Made by a program: the position numbers and the translations under genes. This document shows positions 6,244 to 14,296 of a stretch of 64,000 bases of DNA, in pieces. The stretch's first letter is position 1; each line of letters begins with the position of its first letter. The DNA is taken from IMG/VR virus record IMGVR_UViG_3300043449_000987, positions 36,368 through 100,367 of that record; one strand, given 5' to 3'. This stretch comes from a virus. The notes below the pieces were generated by a model, which was not told the origin of the DNA, did not search any database, and worked only from the letters and a program-made list of their open reading frames with translations.

Positions 6244-8253
6244 TTACCTCCTCATCCCAATTATTGTGCTTGCTATTTGTGAAACAATTACAACTGGTAT
6301 AACTACCTCTTGGGCCTTTTCCCTCTGATCGTCTGTCATATCGCTACCCAACTCAGAGAAATTAGATAGTAATTCTAGTGGGTCCACATTAAATAATGCT
6401 CCAAGTGGATCTGCCAAGAATGCTTCTGTTTGTACCTCTGTTACTGCATCTGCTAATGTAAATGGCATTGGGGTATCTCCTGCATCCTTTGCTCTTTCTG
6501 AGAACTCAACAAATGCTGATGCAAGTGTTGGATTAGACTTCATCTGGTCTGCAATCTTTGCAACTTCTCCTGCAGAAATACCAAGATTTCCAGCAATTTC
6601 TGCCTTTGCTTCTTGTGTTAAAGCCTTAAGTGTTTGACTAACTGCAGCAACTTGTTCTGGTGATAGTTTAACTAATTTGTTATCTTTGCTTGTAAGGTTA
6701 GCAATAACTCCAGATAAATCTTCTGTTGTTCCTGTTCCCTTTTCAGGAATTAATGCTGCCAATTCTTTATCTTGTATGATAGGATTATCTTGTGGTTCTT
6801 CAGAAGGTTCGGCAGGAGTTGGCTCTGGTTCAGGAGTTGGCTCTTGATCTATATCCGTTGACTGAGGTGAAGGCTCTGGTTCTGGCTCTTGAGAGGTCTC
6901 AGGCTCAGGGGTTGGCTCTGGAGTCGCCTCATGTGTGGTTTCAGGGGTTGGCTCTGGAGTGGGATCGACTTGTTGTGTTTGCTCAGGAGATGGTTCAATA
7001 GTAGGCTGATTTGCTGCAGCGTTTGCTGCTGCCTGTGCTATTGCAATTTGAATTTCTCTTTCTTTTTGTTCTTTATAATAGTCCCATGCATCATCAATAG
7101 AGTTGTTTAGGTTTACTAAAGACTGCTCATATGCTAATTCTGCAGCATTCTTGGCTGATAGAGAAGTTGTTAGATTTGTTTGAGCAGTTGTTAGGTTTTG
7201 TTCTGCAGTTGTTAGGTTTGTTTGTGCTGTTGTTAGGTTTTGAACTTCTTGATTGTATATAGATAGTTTGTCATTATAAACTTCTTGTGCTGATTGTTGT
7301 GCTGCAACTGCATTATTATATGCAGAAATTTGTGTTGCTGTTGGTCCAGATCCAGAAGAAAATGTATTTAAATTACAACTAAACCCTACTCCCCACCCAC
7401 CAGTATAATCACAACCAGCACCAGTCCATCCGCCAGGGATTGCCCATCCAAGATGATAAGATCCTGGACCTCCACCGTTATACCACCATATTTCTACATC
7501 TAAAGTTTTATCTTGACTAACATCATATACTGGAGAATATGCACTCCATCTAACTCCTTGCTCTACCCAGTTGTTAATAGCAAGTTGTCCATTAACGTAC
7601 ATTTTAAAACCATCATCTGTATAGCCTGCAAAATAAGTTGATGTCCAATGTGAAGGAACTGTAATAGTTCCAGTAAACTTTACAACAATATTTTCATATC
7701 TGTTTCCACAAACTGGCAATTGCATTGAATTTGAATTCCAAGTTCCAGAACAAATAACAGAATCTGGTGTTGCTATACTTGGCCATGTTCTTACTAAATT
7801 ATAAACAGTATAAGAAAGTCCTTGTCCACTGGCTGATTGCATGTTTGCCTGTGTTGTTTGAACATTTAGGTTTGCAATATCTAACGCATCCTGAGCATTA
7901 TTTTTATTAGTTAGGGCTGTGGCTACCGTAATAGTTTGTCCATCTACTGTTGATTGTGCTAAGGTCTTTGCTTCAACTGCCGTGGCTTCTGCCTCAACTG
8001 CATTATTATAGGCTGCTGTAGCACTATCTTGTGCTATTTTTGCTGAGTAAGCAATATCATATTTATCCTCTGCGACCTCAATTAGCCCATTAAACTCATC
8101 CTTATAGTTAAGGTCATCAGCACTGTCTTTAAGGTCTTGTATTTCTTGGGCAGCAACTGCTAGTGGATCATCAGAATGTGCGTCTGTAGGGGCTATTAGG
8201 AGCCACCCAAAGGCTAATATAGTGGCTGTTGCTATGCGGAATAATCGCTTTAT
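6244..8253 (-). CDS. Large secreted PA14/coiled-coil surface protein with apparent ATA start
   Basis: The first ATG (7842) lies in the middle of a longer open frame. Upstream the frame stays open and encodes a textbook signal peptide (KRLFRIATATILAFGWLLIAP, cut after TDAHS) with no ATG, GTG or TTG. A strong AGGAGG (8261-8266) sits 7 bases before an ATA codon at 8251-8253, so I place the start there (669 residues). After the signal come an Ala-rich coiled coil (to about residue 135), a PA14-like domain (YTDDGFKMYVNG), a second coiled coil with NLTTAQT repeats, a Pro-Glu-Thr-rich segment with PEPTPEP repeats, and an Ala/Gly-rich end with a short hydrophobic stretch (VVIPVVIVSQIASTIIGMRR). It should be exported, perhaps as an adhesin or spanin-like envelope protein. 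Its three neighbours downstream are membrane proteins. Confidence 0.65.
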   Translation of the reverse strand: MKRLFRIATATILAFGWLLIAPTDAHSDDPLAVAAQEIQDLKDSADDLNYKDEFNGLIEVAEDKYDIAYSAKIAQDSATAAYNNAVEAEATAVEAKTLAQSTVDGQTITVATALTNKNNAQDALDIANLNVQTTQANMQSASGQGLSYTVYNLVRTWPSIATPDSVICSGTWNSNSMQLPVCGNRYENIVVKFTGTITVPSHWTSTYFAGYTDDGFKMYVNGQLAINNWVEQGVRWSAYSPVYDVSQDKTLDVEIWWYNGGGPGSYHLGWAIPGGWTGAGCDYTGGWGVGFSCNLNTFSSGSGPTATQISAYNNAVAAQQSAQEVYNDKLSIYNQEVQNLTTAQTNLTTAEQNLTTAQTNLTTSLSAKNAAELAYEQSLVNLNNSIDDAWDYYKEQKEREIQIAIAQAAANAAANQPTIEPSPEQTQQVDPTPEPTPETTHEATPEPTPEPETSQEPEPEPSPQSTDIDQEPTPEPEPTPAEPSEEPQDNPIIQDKELAALIPEKGTGTTEDLSGVIANLTSKDNKLVKLSPEQVAAVSQTLKALTQEAKAEIAGNLGISAGEVAKIADQMKSNPTLASAFVEFSERAKDAGDTPMPFTLADAVTEVQTEAFLADPLGALFNVDPLELLSNFSELGSDMTDDQREKAQEVVIPVVIVSQIASTIIGMRR

Positions 8254-8260
8254 TTGCCTT

Positions 8261-8266
8261 CCTCCT
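8261..8266 (-). promoter_or_regulatory. Ribosome binding site that selects an ATA start
   Basis: AGGAGG on the minus strand with 7 bases to ATA AAG CGA. The downstream residues form a signal peptide, which supports initiation here rather than at the ATG 137 codons later. Confidence 0.55.
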
Positions 8267-8291
8267 CGCAGACTAGATGTCTGATAGGATG

Positions 8292-8300
8292 ATTATACCA
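8292..8300 (-). promoter_or_regulatory. Extended -10 promoter after the surface-protein terminator
   Basis: TGGTATAAT on the minus strand between an intrinsic terminator and the PA14 protein gene; leader of about 38 bases with AGGAGG. Confidence 0.6.
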
Positions 8301-8311
8301 TTTTATTGCAT

Positions 8312-8343
8312 AAAAAAGAGGGCCAGTGTATAACTGACCCTCT
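8312..8343 (-). terminator. Intrinsic terminator after the host-like surface protein
   Basis: On the minus strand an 11-bp stem (AGAGGGTCAGT with ACTGGCCCTCT, one G-U pair, 5-base loop) is followed directly by a run of six T. It lies 15 bases after the stop of the 360-residue secreted protein. Confidence 0.9.
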
Positions 8344-8357
8344 AATTTATAAGTTAA

Positions 8358-9440
8358 TTACTTAACTAGTGTAACCTTTGACTTTGGATTAGCCTTGTTC
8401 CACTTTGTAGCAAGTGCATTGAATGCTTTCTTAATTGCAGCAAGTGCAGCAGCATTATCTGCCTTTAACTTTGCAATTTCTGCATCCTTAGCAGCGATTG
8501 TTGCTGTTGCAGAGTCTGTTGCAGACTTTAGATCTGCTGCAGCCTTAGTTGCTGCTGCTGCTGCGTTAGCATTTGCGGTTGCAAGAGCAGCATCTGCTAC
8601 AGCCTTGGCAGCAACTGCTGCATCTGCAATAGCCTTTTGTGCTGCAAGTTCAGAAAGAAGATCACGAACTGTGATTGTCTTTACTACGCTTGAGGTTACT
8701 GTGTTGAATCCTGCTACTGCAGTTGCAACATCAGATGCGTTGGTAACAGAAACAACAAGTGTTGAAGAACCTGTTGCTGGAAGTGTTACCTTAAATTCTG
8801 CTTGACCAAAATTGGTTAGAGTTGAACCAGTTGTAGCAGTAGTTGTATCAAGGGTTCCGCCAACAACAAGTGCTGTTAGGCCCTTACCTGATACCTTATT
8901 TCCAAATACGTCTGTTGCTGTTACTGTTGCAGTTACAACGCTTGAAGTTGTTCCGCCATCGGCAGCAGAAACTGATACGGTATTAATCTTACCTGCAGTT
9001 CCTTGTACGTAATATGTAAGTGTTGTTCCGCCATTTGTAATTGCAACTGTTCCAATTGCGGTTGTCTTTGTATAGACATAAAATGTTGCGGTTGTTCCTG
9101 TACCAGTTGCAATTGTCAAGGATGATGATCCTGATGATGCAGATACTGGTGCAGCAGATGTGTGTAGTGCAGACACGATTGTTGCATTAGTAGTTACTAC
9201 AGAAACATTTGTTCCTGTATCAACTGTTGCGACGAACTTTAGTGCGTCAGCAGCATCAACTGTATTGTCTGCAGGGACTGGCAATGCAGCAGGAGTAGCA
9301 ATTGCGGAAGCGGTTGTATTAGCCGTTCCGTCAAGAGATACAGCGACTGTCATTACAGCAGCACTTGCAGGTGATGCCACGATTGTTGCGGTAGTCATGG
9401 CTGCAACCACGGCTAGAGCGATTTTCTTAAATGACTTCAT
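8358..9440 (-). CDS. Host-like secreted surface protein, Ig-like repeats plus C-terminal coiled coil
   Basis: 360 residues. The signal peptide is clear (MKSFKKIALAVVAAMTTATIVASPASA). The mature part is almost wholly Ala/Thr/Val/Ser/Gly and forms Ig-like beta domains (about residues 28-250, including VVTATVTATDVFGNKVSG, as in bacterial Ig-like/invasin repeats), followed by an Ala-rich coiled coil (about 260-335) and a basic end (ALATKWNKANPKSKVTLVK). I recall proteins of this plan as major surface proteins of planktonic acI-type actinobacteria. Its DNA is visibly richer in G/C than the flanking genes, which points to transfer from the host. It has a GGA ribosome site and its own strong terminator, so high expression is likely. 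It may mask or replace the host surface, block superinfection, or be a virion decoration. Confidence 0.7.
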   Translation of the reverse strand: MKSFKKIALAVVAAMTTATIVASPASAAVMTVAVSLDGTANTTASAIATPAALPVPADNTVDAADALKFVATVDTGTNVSVVTTNATIVSALHTSAAPVSASSGSSSLTIATGTGTTATFYVYTKTTAIGTVAITNGGTTLTYYVQGTAGKINTVSVSAADGGTTSSVVTATVTATDVFGNKVSGKGLTALVVGGTLDTTTATTGSTLTNFGQAEFKVTLPATGSSTLVVSVTNASDVATAVAGFNTVTSSVVKTITVRDLLSELAAQKAIADAAVAAKAVADAALATANANAAAAATKAAADLKSATDSATATIAAKDAEIAKLKADNAAALAAIKKAFNALATKWNKANPKSKVTLVK

Positions 9441-9458
9441 TTAATTTATTCCTTTTCT

Positions 9459-11234
9459 TTATATTAGATTGAACCTATCCAGATAATCTTTTACATCATC
9501 AGGCATAGGTTTATATTGTATCACGTTCTCTGGTAGTGGGTCAAGTTTCTGCCTAGATCTATCTCTAAATGTGTGAATCTCGACCTCCTCATCCGTATTT
9601 TTTGGCGTATTTGCTATAGCACCAAAAATTGCACCACACACGGCATCTGCTAAGTCTTTAGAAGATTTACGTGGATGGTCAACTCTATTATTTTTCATTA
9701 TTTTTAACTCTGTTAATTCTTCGAACAAAAGTTCGATTGCTGGCATCACTAGTCTTTCTTCATAAACAAGCATAGCCATATCTTCATAATGCTTTTTAGC
9801 AACAGAAACAGTATCAGTTCTCATTCCAACCTGCTTTAATTCATTTTGAATATCAAATGATTGCCAACGGTCAAATGTGACAAGGCCAATATCAAAACCG
9901 TATCTTCTTAGATTTTGAATCCACAACTTGACTTCTGATAAATTAACTGGACCTTCTATTTTTGGTTCCCAATATACTACTGCATCTACCACTACAACTG
10001 GTGCAACTTGTTGATAATCTTTAATTACCTGAATATTTACCCACTTTTCTACGTGAGCAATTGCAACGGCGCACTTGTCATGTTTTTGTGCAAGGTCAGC
10101 ATGCACATAATATTTTTTATTTGGATCAGGCTTAAATGTTTCATCAAATCGTTTATGGGCGTCAATCGGATTTCGTATTGTCATACAAGCACGTACTTTA
10201 TCAACCTGCTTAAAAAATGCATCTGTTGAGTATGTTGGCACACATGCAAAACGTTGCATAGCATCACCTAGGTCTGTCATAAATGCAATTTTAAAGTCAT
10301 TAATTTTTCTTGTTGGATTTACTTCCCATGTTGGTCTTTTTAATGCAAACACACCAGGATATTTATATGAAACAATTGTATCTTCATCCCATTCAATATC
10401 GAAAGAATTTCCTTCCATATCTGCAGGAAGTTCTTCATTAATAATAAAAGTATGTTTTTTGTGTACAACTTCTTTTTCTAAAATTACTTTATCATATTGA
10501 GTTGAAATAAAGTCTCCTGGATAACGAGGAAATGAAAGCAGTGCTACCTTGCCAAGATCTGGAAAACGAGAATCTACCGAAGCACGAAAGGCTTTGTATA
10601 TGTTGTCAGCAGTTTTACCTTGATCATTACCAGTACCAACCTCACTTGCAAAGCCAGAAATCTCGTCGAGTACTGCAAGCAATAAGTTCAAACCCTCATG
10701 CGACTCTCTTTCTGAGTGACCAGAATAAACTGTGATTGATTTATTAAACTCAATGCTTTCTGCTTTGGCATAAAACTTTCCTGCAAACCAAGGAGATTTT
10801 TCAATCTTGGTTTTAAAACCTTTAAAGAAAACGTTTTTGGCTTGTTGAGCGTTAATAGCAACGTTAATAATATCTATGGCATCTCCACTGGGCTTACCAA
10901 AATATCTTGCTGGGTCCTTAAGGCATAGTAACTTATACACAATGTAAGCACAAGCAACAGTAGAAGTAAAATCTTTTCCACTACCCTTGCCAAGTTGGAG
11001 GATAATTTCATTTTTAGTATATTTCTTATAATATCTTGCACCTTCTTCTTCACCCATAAGATCTACAAGATCTTCTTTTTTATAAATTTGGCTCATTGCT
11101 TCAATAATGTCATACTGGGTTTGTGATAGTGGTGGTTGGGCCAAATACTCTTCACCCTCAACAAACGTACGGGCATCTACTGGAGTTTCCTCAAAGTTGT
11201 TATTTTTTAAAGCCTCTAAAAATTCATCAAACAT
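9459..11234 (-). CDS. terL: Terminase large subunit (packaging ATPase-nuclease)
   Basis: 591 residues. Walker A GKGSGKD at 82-88, Walker B with catalytic acid LLLAVLDE ending at residue 191, and a C-terminal RNase H-like nuclease with HADLAQKHD, GLVTFDRWQS and KDLADAVCGAI supplying the acidic residues. It packages DNA into proheads by ATP hydrolysis and cuts concatemers. It overlaps the small subunit gene by 8 bases. The gene lies more than 36 kb downstream of the portal in transcription order, beyond the replication block. Confidence 0.9.
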   Translation of the reverse strand: MFDEFLEALKNNNFEETPVDARTFVEGEEYLAQPPLSQTQYDIIEAMSQIYKKEDLVDLMGEEEGARYYKKYTKNEIILQLGKGSGKDFTSTVACAYIVYKLLCLKDPARYFGKPSGDAIDIINVAINAQQAKNVFFKGFKTKIEKSPWFAGKFYAKAESIEFNKSITVYSGHSERESHEGLNLLLAVLDEISGFASEVGTGNDQGKTADNIYKAFRASVDSRFPDLGKVALLSFPRYPGDFISTQYDKVILEKEVVHKKHTFIINEELPADMEGNSFDIEWDEDTIVSYKYPGVFALKRPTWEVNPTRKINDFKIAFMTDLGDAMQRFACVPTYSTDAFFKQVDKVRACMTIRNPIDAHKRFDETFKPDPNKKYYVHADLAQKHDKCAVAIAHVEKWVNIQVIKDYQQVAPVVVVDAVVYWEPKIEGPVNLSEVKLWIQNLRRYGFDIGLVTFDRWQSFDIQNELKQVGMRTDTVSVAKKHYEDMAMLVYEERLVMPAIELLFEELTELKIMKNNRVDHPRKSSKDLADAVCGAIFGAIANTPKNTDEEVEIHTFRDRSRQKLDPLPENVIQYKPMPDDVKDYLDRFNLI

Positions 11235-11760
11235 CGTGGACTACCGTAATTACTTCATCCTTTTTTGAAATTGCAGAAAGTCTTTTCATAATTTCATCAC
11301 GCACTTGTGGGTATTCAGAGGCAATGTCTCTTAGAATACTCATAAGCACTTGCTGTCTATTTTCAATTTCAACCATTTCTTCTGCTAACTCTTTATTTTC
11401 TAGTAAGCCAGCCTTTTGAAGCATGTCAATTCTTTTTGATTCAATGTCCATTACAAGTTTAATTGCAGCAGTTTTTGCACTAAGATTATTAGTCATGGAT
11501 GCCTCATCAATGACCTCGTAAGATCTAGATATTAGTTTGCCGTAATGAGCATCTGCTGCAGCAAGCGCTTCTTTTGCACGAGCACGAATAGCATCATTGG
11601 CAGAAGCCATTACCTTCCATTCGTTAATTAACTGTACAACACGAGTTCTTGGAATGCTTAATTCTTTGGAAATAACTGTTGGGTCATTACCCTTTAGGTA
11701 TTCTTCTACAACGTTATTAACTTCATCTAAATGCTTTACAAGATCATCTTCAGTTGACAT
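11227..11760 (-). CDS. terS: Terminase small subunit (candidate)
   Basis: 177 residues. An N-terminal helix-turn-helix is visible (EYLKGNDPTVISKELSIPRTRVVQLINEW, about 18-46), followed by long charged helices suited to oligomer formation (residues 55-165). Position just upstream of, and overlapping, the large terminase, together with this plan, indicates the DNA-recognition subunit that selects packaging sites and presents DNA to TerL. No sequence motif proves it. Confidence 0.75.
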   Translation of the reverse strand: MSTEDDLVKHLDEVNNVVEEYLKGNDPTVISKELSIPRTRVVQLINEWKVMASANDAIRARAKEALAAADAHYGKLISRSYEVIDEASMTNNLSAKTAAIKLVMDIESKRIDMLQKAGLLENKELAEEMVEIENRQQVLMSILRDIASEYPQVRDEIMKRLSAISKKDEVITVVHDV

Positions 11761-12022
11761 TATTTAGTTCCCTTGCAATTTTTAATAAAATTAAATAACC
11801 AATCAAATCATCAATGTCATTATCGCCAATAAATGACCCACCTCTAGTAATTCTAGATAGTTTGTCATCAATTCTTACATGTAGTTGCTCAACATTATCT
11901 GCTGTTGCAAAAATTCTAACTGGATTTAGTGCTGAATCACCATAAGATTTATTTTTTGCAATTAGCATTGCCTTAATTTCGTCACAGACTTGTGCAATAG
12001 TAAACTGTGTCTCTTCACTCAT
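11750..12022 (-). CDS. Nmad1/DUF1599-like nucleotide modification associated protein
   Basis: 90 residues from the ATG at 12022 (MSEETQFTIAQ). The conserved series KNKSYGDSALNPV near residue 26 and RIDDKLSRITRG followed by DIDDLIGYLILLKIA near 55-85 matches my memory of the DUF1599 (Nmad1) domain, a small helical family common in phages and linked with MazG-like pyrophosphatase folds or modified nucleotides. A longer reading to 12088 would start inside the upstream membrane peptide and is unlikely. ATG overlaps the upstream stop by 8 bases. Confidence 0.7.
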   Translation of the reverse strand: MSEETQFTIAQVCDEIKAMLIAKNKSYGDSALNPVRIFATADNVEQLHVRIDDKLSRITRGGSFIGDNDIDDLIGYLILLKIARELNNVN

Positions 12023-12149
12023 CGTTTTCATCCTCATCCATGTCCCATTCAAAAGCGTCAGGAAGACCACGCAATGTGAAGAGCGCATAACTTATGCCTA
12101 CTGCACCAACAATGGTTGCAACAAGCAAAGACTTTTTTATTTTATTCAT
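12015..12149 (-). CDS. Small single-pass membrane protein
   Basis: 44 residues. Basic start (MNKIKKS), one hydrophobic segment (LLVATIVGAVGISYALFTL) and a strongly acidic tail (WDMDEDENDE). This looks like an inner-membrane peptide with the C-terminus outside or in the cytoplasm depending on insertion. It overlaps both neighbours (ATGA with the HTH gene; ATGAGTGA with the Nmad1 gene), which is good evidence that it is a real translated gene. Function unknown. Confidence 0.65.
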   Translation of the reverse strand: MNKIKKSLLVATIVGAVGISYALFTLRGLPDAFEWDMDEDENDE

Positions 12150-12301
12150 CGTTTTGACTTCCTAAGATTAAATTTTGCAAGGTAAACGTATATAGTTTCA
12201 ACACTAGTTCCGCACTCCTTTGCAATTTCTTGTGGAGTCTTTTTATCCATAACAAAACGTTTACGAAGCCAAGACTCACTAGTATATAGTTTAGCACCCA
12301 T
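12146..12301 (-). CDS. Small helix-turn-helix DNA-binding protein
   Basis: 51 residues from ATG 12301 (MGAKLYTSESWLRKRFV). The helix-turn-helix is KTPQEIAKECGTSVETIYVYLAKFNL (about 21-46), close to the Sigma-70 region 4/transposase-type or homing-endonuclease-associated HTH seen in phages. The tail is basic (RKSKR). A longer reading to 12379 would run through the RuvC gene in another frame and is rejected. Possible transcription regulator or DNA-targeting factor. Confidence 0.65.
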   Translation of the reverse strand: MGAKLYTSESWLRKRFVMDKKTPQEIAKECGTSVETIYVYLAKFNLRKSKR

Positions 12302-12305
12302 CAGA

Positions 12306-12872
12306 CTATTTGTCAACTCCAATCGCCTTACCCCAATTATTGATAGCCCAATGACCAATACCACAGGCATCTGCAACATCGTGATCCGTTATATTTCTAT
12401 CATAATAAACATTTATTAGTTTTATTGTTCTTTCTTTTCTAAAGTTACGCTCAAATGTTTTATACCAGGAATCTGTTTTGCCAGGATTACTAAATCTGAT
12501 AGCAAGTTGTTCATCTTTATTTAATTTTTTATTTCCAATGTAATTTTGCCATGTTATTGGAGCCACCTTTCCAATAATTTTTGTTCCAGATTGGCCAGCA
12601 GCACCCAAAATTGCACCTTGAACTAAAGCAAGATCTGCAGCAGTTTTGGGACTATTCATAAATACTGTATGCTCAATCACTATAGCCTCAAATCCACCAT
12701 AATACTCAAAGAAGGCCCTTACCTTTTTACCAGCATCCATAACCTTCTCGTAAGTATCATTACCAGAAAAATTAATCTTTCCAACAGTGCCCAACGCTTT
12801 TTGTTGGGTATCAAACAAAGCAAAAGCAAGGCTGTTAGTACTGGCATCAATAGAACATATTGTAGATGGCAT
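12306..12872 (-). CDS. RuvC-like Holliday junction resolvase
   Basis: 188 residues from ATG 12872 (MPSTICSIDASTNSL), which has GAGG just ahead; an upstream ATG at 12902 is also in frame. The RNase H-fold acids are in place: Asp in CSIDAST at residue 9, Glu in AIVIEHTVF near 60, and Asp in the C-terminal DHDVADACGIGHW. It would cut branched recombination and replication intermediates before packaging. It sits among Cas4-like, RecA and PD-(D/E)XK genes. Confidence 0.8.
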   Translation of the reverse strand: MPSTICSIDASTNSLAFALFDTQQKALGTVGKINFSGNDTYEKVMDAGKKVRAFFEYYGGFEAIVIEHTVFMNSPKTAADLALVQGAILGAAGQSGTKIIGKVAPITWQNYIGNKKLNKDEQLAIRFSNPGKTDSWYKTFERNFRKERTIKLINVYYDRNITDHDVADACGIGHWAINNWGKAIGVDK

Positions 12873-12888
12873 GGCCTCTAAACCCCAT

Positions 12889-13176
12889 TTATTTTTTACC
12901 ATTTGACAAACCCTTAATCTGCTTTAACACTTTTTTAACATCCACTGGATTTATACTACACTGATTGCACAGTGGATCATCATTATATATAGATAAATCT
13001 TCTCCACAGGACTTGCACTTTCGCACCTTGTTTTTTCTTTTTTGTCTTCTTGTTATTAAATAACGTGCTGCAATTTTTTCTTTTGTAGCAGAGTCTCTAC
13101 ACTCTACTGAACAGTAGATCTGATAACTTACTTCTGTAGTAAATTCGGCATCACACCATCGACAGTGTTTCATCAA
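12889..13176 (-). CDS. Double zinc-ribbon protein
   Basis: 95 residues with two metal-binding modules: CRWCDAEF...YCSVECRDS (residues 5-28) and CKSCGEDL...CNQCS (about 54-74), separated by a basic helix (RRQKRKNKVRK). It resembles small phage zinc proteins that bind nucleic acid or act as adaptors. It overlaps the Cas4-like gene by 26 bases. Exact role not recognisable. Confidence 0.65.
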   Translation of the reverse strand: MMKHCRWCDAEFTTEVSYQIYCSVECRDSATKEKIAARYLITRRQKRKNKVRKCKSCGEDLSIYNDDPLCNQCSINPVDVKKVLKQIKGLSNGKK

Positions 13177-13954
13177 TTGGCTCCAGAGATTTCAACTTTA
13201 TTGTTCCATCTCCAGCAGCAGCACAAGCCTTTTGAACTGGACAAGTTTTGCATATTTTAGAGTTGGATCTATAGTTTTTACTAGGCAAAGTTCTATCAAC
13301 CCATGCCTTACGAACTTCTCTCATCCAATCAAATGCTTGGTCTACCCACCGAACATAATAATCATTTACTTCTACAGGAAGAATTAATAACTCGTGATTA
13401 TTTTTATTTTCATAAATAAACACTGCATTCTTCTTCTTAAGAATTTTCATATAAATAAGCAACTGAATTAAATGCCCAGTCTTTGGCTTACCAGATGCTT
13501 TTCTATATTCAAAAGCCTCACTCATCATTGTTTTAATTTCACCAAGTAATGGCTCTCCCTGCCAATTTAACATTACATCCCCATAACCAAAAATTGGTGG
13601 ATCGACGTATGTTATTTTAAATTCATCTTCAATTAATATTCCAGCATCACGCATTGCCTTTTGAATTCTTCCATGAGACAGTGTTCCAGATGTCATATTA
13701 GCAACACCGTATGCATCAGAATTATCTTCAAAATCTGCACCATCAAATGCTATATACCAATATCTTGCACATTCTCCATGCGAGTATGCAAGTGTAGAAG
13801 GAGCAAAAGTTTTCTTTGTAGTAAACTTAGTTCCTCTTTCTGCAATATACCCGTGCTGAATTGCCTTAACTAGCCCATCTGGGTCAATTGCGTTTTCCTT
13901 TTTATCTTTAGGTACACCCTTAAGCATAACCTGTTGTAATAAACTTTTTGTCAT
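13151..13954 (-). CDS. Cas4-like PD-(D/E)XK exonuclease with Fe-S cluster
   Basis: 267 residues. Nuclease core: GDVML with Asp126, then LLGEIK with Glu139 and Lys141, followed by a Gln-containing helix (HLIQLLIYMKIL). Four cysteines match a Cas4/AddB-type cluster: Cys62 (SHGECARYWY) and Cys235, Cys238, Cys244 (CKTCPVQKAC). Predicted to degrade or trim DNA ends during recombination. No cas1, cas2 or CRISPR array is present, so this is the phage replication/recombination type. An extended -10 box (13978-13983) and GAAGAG site precede it. Confidence 0.8.
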   Translation of the reverse strand: MTKSLLQQVMLKGVPKDKKENAIDPDGLVKAIQHGYIAERGTKFTTKKTFAPSTLAYSHGECARYWYIAFDGADFEDNSDAYGVANMTSGTLSHGRIQKAMRDAGILIEDEFKITYVDPPIFGYGDVMLNWQGEPLLGEIKTMMSEAFEYRKASGKPKTGHLIQLLIYMKILKKKNAVFIYENKNNHELLILPVEVNDYYVRWVDQAFDWMREVRKAWVDRTLPSKNYRSNSKICKTCPVQKACAAAGDGTIKLKSLEPIDETLSMV

Positions 13955-13977
13955 TTTAACTCTTCTCTATTCATATA

Positions 13978-13986
13978 AGTATAGCA
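13978..13986 (-). promoter_or_regulatory. Extended -10 promoter for the Cas4-like nuclease gene
   Basis: TGCTATACT on the minus strand, 23 bases before the ATG at 13954, overlapping the end of the upstream 101-residue gene. Confidence 0.55.
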
Positions 13987-13988
13987 GA

Positions 13989-14294
13989 TTACCTTGTAAT
14001 ATACTTTAGTGCCGAAACCAAATTATTAATTGATTCGGCTGCTGTGTAGTAAAGATTCTTTTTAGCACGATCACCCTTATCAACATTTGCCATCCAAGTT
14101 GCCTTTAAAGACATTTTGGCTGCGATTGCCTGAAGCCTGACTATCTCAATTGTAACAACATTAAGAGGCACATCAGGTTTTAAAATTACCTTTGCAATGA
14201 AGGTAAGTGCTGTATTCAGTTCTTCATCTTGCATGTAGTCAGCAATTTCTGATAAACCACTGATCATATCTATTGTTGGTTGTGTTTGTTCCAT
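13989..14294 (-). CDS. Conserved hypothetical phage protein, all-helical
   Basis: 101 residues, predicted mostly helical (ISGLSEIADYMQDEELNTAL, then VVTIEIVRLQAIAAKMSLKA and YYTAAESINNLVSALKYI). No motif is recognised. It begins 2 bases after the stop of the upstream 2OG oxygenase, so it belongs to that operon, and it ends just before the Cas4 promoter. I have the impression that proteins of this plan occur near replication genes of actinophages. Confidence 0.5.
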   Translation of the reverse strand: MEQTQPTIDMISGLSEIADYMQDEELNTALTFIAKVILKPDVPLNVVTIEIVRLQAIAAKMSLKATWMANVDKGDRAKKNLYYTAAESINNLVSALKYITR

Positions 14295-14296
14295 TA

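Noticed and set aside
7842-7844. ATG at 7842 as the start of the PA14 protein
   Set aside because: It would lose a clear signal peptide and has no ribosome site. The frame is open upstream to an AGGAGG-linked ATA codon.
8395-9444. Plus-strand Ala-rich open frames
   Set aside because: They are shadows of the Ala/Thr-rich surface protein on the minus strand.
12302-12379. N-terminal extension of the small HTH protein
   Set aside because: It would run through the RuvC-like gene in a different frame; the ATG at 12301 gives a compact HTH protein that overlaps normally.
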